Positions 23,060-29,983 of a stretch of DNA of 31,139 nucleotides are shown one piece after another. The DNA comes from Candidatus Dojkabacteria bacterium S2_J21 (GTDB lineage Bacteria; Patescibacteria; Dojkabacteria; SC72): positions 1 through 31,139 of the forward strand of contig JAEHHF010000006.1 in assembly GCA_019248085.1 (NCBI GenBank), written 5' to 3'. The position numbers and the translations under genes are program-made. The notes under the pieces are model-generated. The model was not told the origin of the DNA. It saw only the letters and a list, made by a program, of their open reading frames with translations, and ran no database searches. Each line of letters starts with the position of its first letter. Position 1 is the first letter of the stretch.

Positions 23060-23506
23060 ATGGATAAAGTATCATATAGATCAAATAGGTCGCCTAGAAC
23101 AGAAATTAAAAGCAATATTGCCCCTGCCATATTTGGTAATACATTTGTAAAGGTTGGATTCCTCTTAATATCGGCTTTCCTTCTCTACAATGTATTCCAT
23201 TCAATAGACATTACTATACAAAAAGTAAATATTTTAGAAAATGCACGTGCAGAGGTAGAGACATTGAGGGTAACGAACCTTTTGTTAGCTACAGAGCTAC
23301 AGAATATGCAATCGCCGGAATATATAGAGGTAGAGGCGAGGGATAGGCTTAACTTCTCTGGGAACAGGGATATTGTATTTGTAATACCAGAGGGTTTGCT
23401 TGTTACTGCGGGTGAGAGGTTGGAGAGTATATTAGAGGAAAAGAAAGAGGTAAGTGAAAAAACAATTTTGGAACAATGGGTTGATTTAATTGTTCAAGGA
23501 GTATAG
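23060..23506 (+). CDS. FtsB/DivIC-like septum formation protein
   Basis: 148 residues: a basic cytoplasmic start, one membrane helix (about 31-50, GFLLISAFLLYNVF), a short outer coiled coil (about 52-90) and the FtsB/DivIC end motif YIEVEARDRLNFSGNRDIVF (about 93-112). In other bacteria these proteins join FtsL and FtsQ at the division site and help switch on septal wall synthesis. FtsB homologues are usually about 100 residues, so the acidic tail of about 35 is extra. It shares the divergent region with the recombinase. Confidence 0.82.
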   Translation: MDKVSYRSNRSPRTEIKSNIAPAIFGNTFVKVGFLLISAFLLYNVFHSIDITIQKVNILENARAEVETLRVTNLLLATELQNMQSPEYIEVEARDRLNFSGNRDIVFVIPEGLLVTAGERLESILEEKKEVSEKTILEQWVDLIVQGV

Positions 23507-23516
23507 GTTTTCAAGT

Positions 23517-23545
23517 TTGGAATATGTTGTTGTATGTAGTATAAT
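23517..23545 (+). promoter_or_regulatory. Promoter of initiator tRNA
   Basis: TTGGAA (23517-23522), a 17-base spacer and TATAAT (23540-23545). Transcription would start about 11 bases before the tRNA. Confidence 0.7.
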
Positions 23546-23562
23546 CCGTATTACTGTGTTAA

Positions 23563-23637
23563 CGCGGGGTAGAGCAGTGGCAGCTCGTCAGGCTCATAAC
23601 CTGAAAGTCGTTGGTTCGAGTCCAACCCCCGCAACCA
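23563..23637 (+). tRNA. Initiator tRNA-fMet (CAU)
   Basis: The acceptor CGCGGGG against CCCCGCA leaves the C1-A72 mismatch that defines bacterial initiators. The anticodon loop is CTCATAA. ACCA follows and is encoded. The anticodon stem is TCAGG/CCTGA, so the three G-C pairs (29-41, 30-40, 31-39) that favour the P site are reduced to two; pair 29-41 is A-U. It is the only one of the four tRNAs here with an encoded CCA. Confidence 0.96.
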
Positions 23638-23665
23638 GTTTTCATTAGTTCGTAATTCTCACATA

Positions 23666-23694
23666 TTGGATTTAACCATTTTTTGTGCTAGAAT
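23666..23694 (+). promoter_or_regulatory. Promoter of the EF-P gene
   Basis: TTGGAT (23666-23671), a 17-base spacer and an extended -10 TGCTAGAAT (TAGAAT at 23689-23694). Transcription would begin near 23701, about 50 bases before the ATG at 23750. The ATG-less upstream part of the open frame from 23666 is therefore not translated. Confidence 0.65.
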
Positions 23695-23749
23695 TACGCC
23701 GGAAACGACTGCAATACAGCATTTCTTAAATATTTTAATAAATACCAAT

Positions 23750-24310
23750 ATGCCATTAACAAACCAACCAGTTAAAGGAATGTACATCATAGAAGAGAAT
23801 AAAATATATTACCTTCTAGATAGACAATTAAAAACACAAGGAAGGCAAGGCGGATTAATAATCATGAGATTACAATCTATGGAAACAGGGAATCAGATTA
23901 CTAAGACTATCAAATCTGGTGCTAAGGTAGAGCATATTGAACCAGAGACTAAAGAAATGCAATATCTGTATTCCAATGAGAAAGGTTCTTACTTCATGGA
24001 TTCCGATACCTACGAAACAATGTTCATAGCTAAGGATGTCATCGGTAGCTATACCAATTTCCTCAAGGAAGGTTCTACAACCCTAATTCTCATGTACGAA
24101 GGAAAGATCTTGAGTATTAAGGAGATTCCAACAGTTGTATTAAATGTAACCGAGACCACAGATGCTGTTAAAGGTAATACCGCAAACAGTGCCACTAAGT
24201 TAGCAAAGGTAGAAACAGGATATGAGCTTCAGGTCCCCATGTTCATAAAGGCTGGAGATGAGATCAAGATTAATACAGATACAGGTACATATTCAGGAAA
24301 ATCTAATTAG
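23750..24310 (+). CDS. efp: Elongation factor P
   Basis: EF-P relieves ribosomes stalled on proline runs. 186 residues from the ATG at 23750, the usual length. The three-domain pattern is visible: KGMYIIEENKIYYLL, the tip loop KTQGRQGGLI, the S1-like QYLYSNEKGSYFMDSDTYE, and the C-terminal ETGYELQVPMFIKAGDEIKI and TGTYSG. An upstream in-frame start at 23666 lies before the predicted transcription start and adds residues foreign to the family, so it was rejected. The modified tip residue is Arg32 (GRQGG), not the Lys34 that EpmA modifies. Arg-tip EF-P proteins in other phyla are rhamnosylated by EarP. It is flanked by two tRNA-Met genes. Confidence 0.93.
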   Translation: MPLTNQPVKGMYIIEENKIYYLLDRQLKTQGRQGGLIIMRLQSMETGNQITKTIKSGAKVEHIEPETKEMQYLYSNEKGSYFMDSDTYETMFIAKDVIGSYTNFLKEGSTTLILMYEGKILSIKEIPTVVLNVTETTDAVKGNTANSATKLAKVETGYELQVPMFIKAGDEIKINTDTGTYSGKSN

Positions 24311-24317
24311 TTTTTGA

Positions 24318-24323
24318 TATAAT
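24318..24323 (+). promoter_or_regulatory. -10 box of elongator tRNA-Met
   Basis: TATAAT lies 11 bases before the tRNA and 7 bases after the EF-P stop codon. No clear -35 is visible. Confidence 0.5.
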
Positions 24324-24334
24324 CTTTAAGGCAT

Positions 24335-24408
24335 GGTGGAATAGCTCAGAAGGTTAGAGCATAGGATTCATAAACCTAAGGTCGGTGGTTCGATTCCACC
24401 TTCCACCA
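24335..24408 (+). tRNA. tRNA with CAU anticodon, probably elongator Met
   Basis: Acceptor GGTGGAA pairs with TTCCACC, and the discriminator is A. The D-arm is GCTC...GAGC, the anticodon loop TTCATAA and the T-loop TTCGATT. The perfect 1-72 pair rules out an initiator. A CAU tRNA can also be the lysidine-modified Ile type, but a tRNA-Ile(UAU) at 21888 makes that unnecessary, so Met is preferred. Pair 31-39 is an A-A mismatch. No CCA is encoded. Confidence 0.9.
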
Positions 24409-24431
24409 TATTCATATATATATTTCCCATA

Positions 24432-24851
24432 ATGAGCGAATCAGAGCCAACAATTTTTAATGTAGTAGAGTTAGGAGGTTTCGATAATTTTGCAAAAACT
24501 TTTTTCAAAATCGCTGAAGAGAAATATACGGAGAGGAATTTAGCGGTCGGTATGGCTGCGGGATATGTTGATGATCAAGGAATAGTCCACACCGTTGCGA
24601 AGGAAGGAAATCCTCTTGGGCGACATAGCTGGACTTCTCTATTACGTGGCGCGATGGGAAACCTAGTATCTACTCTGTCTCGACAGAATAATAGGCAATA
24701 TGGGGGAGTTATCCTCTTTAATGGCGCTATGCCTAGTGGCATAAGCATTTGTAGCAGTGATGGGAAGGGTCCTGAGGAAAAGGATTCTGCAAGAGACCTA
24801 GAACTCGTAACCGAGATAATGACTTTAACGATGGAGTCATTGGGGTCTTAG
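24432..24851 (+). CDS. Hypothetical protein, 139 residues
   Basis: No family is recognised. It is a soluble, probably alpha/beta protein without membrane segment or signal. A Gly-rich stretch (NLAVGMAAGYVDDQG, about 36-50), a Ser/Arg-rich helix in the middle and a strand-like YGGVILFNGAMPSGISIC segment can be seen. It begins 23 bases after tRNA-Met and could be read from the same transcript. A TATATT lies 8 bases before the ATG. It precedes ftsH in the same direction. Confidence 0.65.
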   Translation: MSESEPTIFNVVELGGFDNFAKTFFKIAEEKYTERNLAVGMAAGYVDDQGIVHTVAKEGNPLGRHSWTSLLRGAMGNLVSTLSRQNNRQYGGVILFNGAMPSGISICSSDGKGPEEKDSARDLELVTEIMTLTMESLGS

Positions 24852-24901
24852 ATATCTTTAAGACATATACAAAACTCCTTTAGAATAGTTAGACCTTTTG
24901 A

Positions 24902-24907
24902 TATAAT
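24902..24907 (+). promoter_or_regulatory. -10 box and long leader of ftsH
   Basis: TATAAT lies 80 bases before the ftsH ATG, giving one of the longest leaders in the window. ATTG at 24922-24925 can pair with CAAT at 24942-24945 around two ATATATA runs, forming a weak AU hairpin. A TAGAAT at 24971-24976 is a possible second -10. Confidence 0.5.
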
Positions 24908-24987
24908 AGGCATTGGGAATCATTGATATATAGATATATAGCAATCACTAACATATTTCCAAAAATAATTTAGAATATCATTTCAAA

Positions 24988-26844
24988 ATGGAGAATACAG
25001 ATACAAAGAAAAAGATAGTAAAAGTAGATATAAGAAAAATGCCTGTAAGGAAACTTAATCTCCCAAGTATAATCGTTTCGTTACTACTAACTGCAGCATT
25101 AGCAGCAGGATTCTTCTTCATTAGAAATATGAATACAAAAGGAACAGAGGTTTCCATTAGCCAGGTAGTCACAGATATCTCAGACAAGAAGTATGAAAAG
25201 ATCATCTTGAAAGACGGGATAGTTACATTAGAAGAGAAAGAAGAAAACATTACTGTAAAGAAATACGCATTGTTACCACAAGGTACAGACTTCTACCAGA
25301 TACTCTCAGACTCAGGATTAAATATTAAAGACATATCTAATGATTTTTACGAACCAGCAATGGGGGTTTCATTCAGTGACATAATCAGTATTGTATTCCT
25401 TGTCGTTGGTGGAGTTTTAGTCTTCATTATGATTAAGAACATGCAGGCCTCCGGAGGAAAGATTATGGATTTTGGAGAAAGCAAAGCTAGATTACTCTTT
25501 GGAAAGAAAACAGGCACTACATTTGATGATGTAGCAGGTATTGAGGAAGTAAAAGAGGAGTTAACAGAAATAGTAGATTTCCTTAAAAACCCTAAAAAAT
25601 ATCTAGCTGCAGGAGCAAGAATCCCTAAGGGAGTATTACTTGCAGGCGCACCAGGCACAGGAAAAACATTGTTAGCAAAGGCGGTCGCTGGAGAAGCAGG
25701 AGTACCATTCTTTCACACATCAGGATCAGAATTTGAAGAAATGCTTGTAGGTGCTGGCGCTTCAAGGGTGAGAGACCTTTTCAAGAAAGCTAAGAATGTA
25801 GCGCCATGTATCATCTTCATTGACGAGATTGATGCGGTAGCTAAGAAAAGAGGAACAGTCTTACATTCTGGAGCAGGAGAGCAAACATTAAACCAGATAT
25901 TGGTAGAGATGGACGGATTAGAAGGAAGGGAGAACGTTATTGTACTTGCAGCTACTAACAGACCGGACGTATTGGATCCGGCAATCTTAAGACCGGGAAG
26001 ATTCGACAGAATGGTTGTAGTGCATATGCCAGATATGAAAGGTAGAAAAGCAATTCTTGAAGTTCATGCTAAGAACAAGAAGTTTGATGATATCTCTGAT
26101 TTGGAAGTATTGGCGAAGAAAACTGTTGGATATTCTGGAGCGGACTTAGAGAATCTTTTGAACGAAGCAGCCATAATGGCAGCCAGAGAAGACAGAAAGA
26201 AGATAAGTCATGAGGACCTAATGGAATCTTACCTTAAGGTAAAACTTGGGAGAAAGAAAAAAGGTCAGAAGGATGACGATGAAATTAAAAAAACTGCATA
26301 CCACGAGGCAGGGCATGCAATTGTAGCAAAATTCACAGAAGGATCAGACCCAGTAGAGCAGGTCTCTGTAATTTCGAGAGGAATGACAGGTGGAGTAACC
26401 GTTTACCTCCCAGAGAAAGACAGAACATTCTTGTACAAGAAGCAGATGCTTGCATGGCTAAGGACAGGTGTCGCTGGTAGGGCAGCAGAAGAAATCTTCT
26501 TAGGGGATATTTCTTCGGGAGCATCAAATGATATTGAGCAGATAACTGAGACTGCGAAGGGGATGGTTATGGAATTAGGTATGAGTGAGAAACTAGGATT
26601 GATTAAATATGGTGACAGAGAAGAAACCAAAAATCTTGGATATTCATATGGCGGTGGCAAAGATTACAGTGAAAAGACTGCACAGATCATAGATGAAGAG
26701 ATAAAGAGATTAACGGATGAGGCATACGAAGATGCTAAGAAACTTCTTAAAGACAAAAAAGAATATGTTGAAAAACTTGTTGCAGTATTGTTAGAAAAAG
26801 AGGTGGTCACAGGTGATGAATTTGAAGCACTTTTTGTTAAGTAG
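24988..26844 (+). CDS. ftsH: ATP-dependent zinc metalloprotease FtsH
   Basis: A membrane-bound hexameric AAA+ protease for damaged membrane proteins and short-lived regulators. 618 residues: helix 1 (about 28-47), an outer domain, helix 2 (about 130-150), AAA module with Walker A GAPGTGKT (about 219), Walker B CIIFIDEID and the RPGRFDR arginine finger, then the zinc site HEAGH (about 438) with the third ligand Asp in SSGASNDIEQIT. The pore loop reads EEMLVGAGASRVRD, where most FtsH have MFVGVGA; the substrate-gripping Phe is Leu. There is no other protease gene nearby. DNA polymerase I follows after 14 bases. Confidence 0.97.
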   Translation: MENTDTKKKIVKVDIRKMPVRKLNLPSIIVSLLLTAALAAGFFFIRNMNTKGTEVSISQVVTDISDKKYEKIILKDGIVTLEEKEENITVKKYALLPQGTDFYQILSDSGLNIKDISNDFYEPAMGVSFSDIISIVFLVVGGVLVFIMIKNMQASGGKIMDFGESKARLLFGKKTGTTFDDVAGIEEVKEELTEIVDFLKNPKKYLAAGARIPKGVLLAGAPGTGKTLLAKAVAGEAGVPFFHTSGSEFEEMLVGAGASRVRDLFKKAKNVAPCIIFIDEIDAVAKKRGTVLHSGAGEQTLNQILVEMDGLEGRENVIVLAATNRPDVLDPAILRPGRFDRMVVVHMPDMKGRKAILEVHAKNKKFDDISDLEVLAKKTVGYSGADLENLLNEAAIMAAREDRKKISHEDLMESYLKVKLGRKKKGQKDDDEIKKTAYHEAGHAIVAKFTEGSDPVEQVSVISRGMTGGVTVYLPEKDRTFLYKKQMLAWLRTGVAGRAAEEIFLGDISSGASNDIEQITETAKGMVMELGMSEKLGLIKYGDREETKNLGYSYGGGKDYSEKTAQIIDEEIKRLTDEAYEDAKKLLKDKKEYVEKLVAVLLEKEVVTGDEFEALFVK

Positions 26845-26858
26845 TAGAATTTTGATAT

Positions 26859-29537
26859 ATGAATATACAAAGAACGTCTAAGGATGTATTTCTTGCCATA
26901 GATGCTAATGCAATTGTGCATAGAGCTTTCCACGCATACCCATCTACATTACAAACCGAAGACGGAGTTCAAGTAAATGCGGTATATGGATTTACTGTCA
27001 TGCTTCTTGCAGCATTGAAACTCTTTGAGCCAAAGTTTGTCCTTTGTGCATTTGATACTGCTGCTCCTACATTTAGACATGTAGAATTTGCAGAATACAA
27101 AGGTACTAGGAAGCCAACAGACCAATCATTGATTGATCAGTTTCCATTAGTTGAAGAAGTACTAAAAGCATTCAATATACCGATCATAAAGAAGGAAGGC
27201 TTTGAAGCAGACGATATCCTCGGAACAATATCTAAAATGGTAGATAGTGGAAAATGGAAAAATGAAAATCTTGATCTCTACATATTAAGTGGGGACCGGG
27301 ACTTACTTCAATTAGTGAAAAATGATATTAGAGTATGTTTACCTTCTGGTAATTTCAAGAACTTAGTTGCATATGATACAGACGAAGTATTTAAATATAT
27401 GGGGGTATATCCGCACCAGATTGTCGACTACAAAGCGATAGTAGGAGATGCCTCCGACAATATCCCTGGTATAAAGGGGATTGGTGGAAAGACAGCAACG
27501 GAATTACTAGGAGAATATGGAGAACTGGATAATATTTACAAAAACATATCTAAGCTCAAACCGAGGCTTCAAGTATTGTTTGGTGAAGGTATCGAACAAG
27601 CAGAGTTGAGTAGAATGTTGGCTAAGATAGACCAAGATATGGATATTAATGTACTTCTTGAATCCTGTCTAATGAGAGACTTTGACAGGGGAAATGTATT
27701 AGAGATATTCAAGAGATTTAGTTTTAGATCTCTCATGATCAAGCTGGATGATCTTTTCGGTAAAGAAGAACAATCCTCCTCTCCACAGTTGAGTATTTTT
27801 GGAACTAATTCTAACAGTGAGATAGATTGGAAAAGTATGGAAACATTCAAGGAACTCGCAGGTAGGTCGAATGAAATGGTAATAGGATATCTCTCCAAAG
27901 ATGAGTCCTACAGTGGAGAACCTTACTATATTGTCCGATTCAACCTTGTAGGGGGTGGCTCTCAGGATTGCCTCTTTAAAGATATTGATACCGAAATCCC
28001 GAATGATTGTATTACTACATTTTACAATTGGGAAGAATTAACAGCGCGAAAACATATATCACTAAACTATGAAAAATCTTTTGACGTACTGCTTTTCGCA
28101 CACAGTATAAGCTCTGGGAAGAAAACAACCTCATTCAAAGACCTGGCTTTTGACTATGCTGGAAAAATATCTGAAGAAAAGCTTTCTCCTCTGAAGATGA
28201 CAGATATATTGGATTCGATAGTTGAAATAAAGGAAAGAGAAATCAAGAAAGCAAACGATACTGAGTTGTATGAATATACTTTAAACAGTATCAAGGGGTA
28301 TCTGAAGGTAGAAGGGGATTACTTGGTTAATGTCCACAAGAAGGTGGAAATGCCAGTCTCTGAGATACTAGGAGAGATGGAAAGAAGGGGCATCAAGATA
28401 GATATTCAATATCTAGAGAAACTAAATACAGAAGTTAAAACTTCTTTGGACAAACTCTCTCAGGAAATCTTTGATTCGGTTGGGCATGAATTCAATATTA
28501 ATTCCCCAAAGCAGTTGGGAGATATCTTGTTTACTGAGCTACAGCTTCCGTATGTAGGGAAGCCATCAACCAGAGAAGATGTCTTAGATGGCCTCATAGG
28601 AGCCCACCCATGTGTAGAAAAGCTATTAGAATACAGGGAAGTCTCAAAAGTATATGGTACATACACATCCCCATTACTAGAAATGGCTCGGAATGATTCT
28701 AATGCTTCAATCCATACAGATTTTAAACAAACCGGTACTACCTCAGGTAGATTCTCTTCCGCGAATCCCAATATGCAAAATCTTCCGGCCTCAGGAAATT
28801 GGTCAGAGAAGCTTAGGAAAGCATTTGTCCCAAACGATGGATTCAAATTTGTAGGTATGGACTATGCGCAGATGGAATTGAGGATAATGGCGGATATGTC
28901 GAGAGATGATCTTTTGATTAAGGACTTTACGGATGGGCTAGATATTCACAAAGCTACAGCAGCAAGGATCTTAGAAAAAGAAGTAGAAGAGGTTACCAAG
29001 GCTGAAAGAAGTATTGGTAAGACAGTTAACTTCGCAATACTTTTCGGACAAACCTCTTTTGGACTCTCTAGATTGCTAAAGATAGACGCACAAAAGGCTT
29101 CTGAGTACATTCAGCACTACTTCGAGCATTATGTTGGGGTCGAAAATTACATCCGTATTCTGGAGAAAGAAGCCTACAAGAGAGGGTATGTACAAAGTAT
29201 GCTAGGAACAACAAGAAGAATAGCGGCTGTAAAATCTCGGAATATTACAGCTAGAAGAGCAGCATTAAGAGAAGCTGTGAATATGCCAATACAGGGTACC
29301 GAAGCTGATATCATGAAGCTAGGAATGGTAAAGCTTAATGAATTAATAGAAAAAGAGTTCAACGGAGATGCATACATCCTTCTTCAGATCCATGATGAAT
29401 TCGTATTTGAAGTCAAAGAAAACAGAGTAGAGGAATTCAAGGACAAAGCCTGTGATATCTTGAAAGGCGCAGCAGCACTGGAAACCACACTGGACGTGCA
29501 CGATAGTATCGGAAATGATTTGTCCGAATTGAAATAG
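26859..29537 (+). CDS. polA: DNA polymerase I
   Basis: 892 residues that fill gaps and remove RNA primers. The 5' nuclease (about 1-290) has LAIDANAIVHRAFHAYP, GFEADDILGT, LSGDRDLLQLV and AIVGDASDNIPGIKGIGGKT. The middle 3'-5' exonuclease fold (about 320-480) lacks the DxE motif, so proofreading is probably absent, as in Taq. The polymerase has TSGRFSSANPNMQNLP, motif A DYAQMELRIMADMS (about 667), motif B KTVNFAILFGQTSFGLS (about 715) and motif C LQIHDEFVFEV (about 842). In the O helix the usual Tyr of YG is Phe (LFGQT). TAGAAT follows the ftsH stop directly and ends 8 bases before this ATG. The neighbours ligase and FtsH face the same way. Confidence 0.97.
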   Translation: MNIQRTSKDVFLAIDANAIVHRAFHAYPSTLQTEDGVQVNAVYGFTVMLLAALKLFEPKFVLCAFDTAAPTFRHVEFAEYKGTRKPTDQSLIDQFPLVEEVLKAFNIPIIKKEGFEADDILGTISKMVDSGKWKNENLDLYILSGDRDLLQLVKNDIRVCLPSGNFKNLVAYDTDEVFKYMGVYPHQIVDYKAIVGDASDNIPGIKGIGGKTATELLGEYGELDNIYKNISKLKPRLQVLFGEGIEQAELSRMLAKIDQDMDINVLLESCLMRDFDRGNVLEIFKRFSFRSLMIKLDDLFGKEEQSSSPQLSIFGTNSNSEIDWKSMETFKELAGRSNEMVIGYLSKDESYSGEPYYIVRFNLVGGGSQDCLFKDIDTEIPNDCITTFYNWEELTARKHISLNYEKSFDVLLFAHSISSGKKTTSFKDLAFDYAGKISEEKLSPLKMTDILDSIVEIKEREIKKANDTELYEYTLNSIKGYLKVEGDYLVNVHKKVEMPVSEILGEMERRGIKIDIQYLEKLNTEVKTSLDKLSQEIFDSVGHEFNINSPKQLGDILFTELQLPYVGKPSTREDVLDGLIGAHPCVEKLLEYREVSKVYGTYTSPLLEMARNDSNASIHTDFKQTGTTSGRFSSANPNMQNLPASGNWSEKLRKAFVPNDGFKFVGMDYAQMELRIMADMSRDDLLIKDFTDGLDIHKATAARILEKEVEEVTKAERSIGKTVNFAILFGQTSFGLSRLLKIDAQKASEYIQHYFEHYVGVENYIRILEKEAYKRGYVQSMLGTTRRIAAVKSRNITARRAALREAVNMPIQGTEADIMKLGMVKLNELIEKEFNGDAYILLQIHDEFVFEVKENRVEEFKDKACDILKGAAALETTLDVHDSIGNDLSELK

Positions 29538-29548
29538 GCATGTATAAT
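29520..29548 (+). promoter_or_regulatory. Promoter of the membrane-HTH gene and ligase
   Basis: TTGTCC (29520-29525), a 17-base spacer and TATAAT (29543-29548), overlapping the end of polA. Leader of about 32 bases to the ATG at 29587. Confidence 0.65.
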
Positions 29549-29586
29549 TGTAACAGATTATAAATTAAGCCAATTGTGGATAACAC

Positions 29587-29982
29587 ATGGAAACTTCCCC
29601 TAAAAAGCAAAATCATACATTGAGTACAATCTTAACTCTCGGAGGAATTTTTCTTGGAGCATTTTTGATAACAAAACTTACACGCCAAGAGACATCGGAA
29701 CCCTCATCGAGTAAAGAAAGTGGTGTAGGGGAAAAAGAGAAAAAATCTGAAATCAAAATTGAAAAAGTTGAGGAAGAAATCCCTGGACTAAATAACAGAC
29801 AGGCTCGGATGCTAAAAGTAGTAAAAGAGCAGGGGATAATAACTCCAAAAGATATGCAGAAATTAATACCCGATGTCTCCTCCAGGACGCTTCGCAGGGA
29901 TATGGATGTCCTGGCAAAAGAAAAGTATATATCACAGAAAGGTAGCACCAAATCAACGTTTTACAAATACATAGGGAGGTAA
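29587..29982 (+). CDS. Membrane-anchored winged-helix (DeoR-like) protein
   Basis: 131 residues. A short polar start is followed by a hydrophobic segment (about 12-32, LSTILTLGGIFLGAFLIT), a charged Ser/Glu/Lys linker (about 33-62) and a C-terminal winged helix (about 66-131). In the last part, RQARMLKVVKEQG, PKDMQKLIPDVSSRTLRRDM and YISQKG match the DeoR-type helix-turn-helix with its RTLRRD recognition helix. No ligand domain is present. It could tether DNA or a promoter to the membrane, or regulate the ligase gene that starts one base after it. This is inference. Confidence 0.75.
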   Translation: METSPKKQNHTLSTILTLGGIFLGAFLITKLTRQETSEPSSSKESGVGEKEKKSEIKIEKVEEEIPGLNNRQARMLKVVKEQGIITPKDMQKLIPDVSSRTLRRDMDVLAKEKYISQKGSTKSTFYKYIGR

Positions 29983-29983
29983 T

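Noticed and set aside
23666..23749. Upstream in-frame extension of EF-P from 23666
   Set aside because: It lies across the predicted promoter and transcription start, and adds 28 residues foreign to EF-P; the ATG at 23750 gives the family length.
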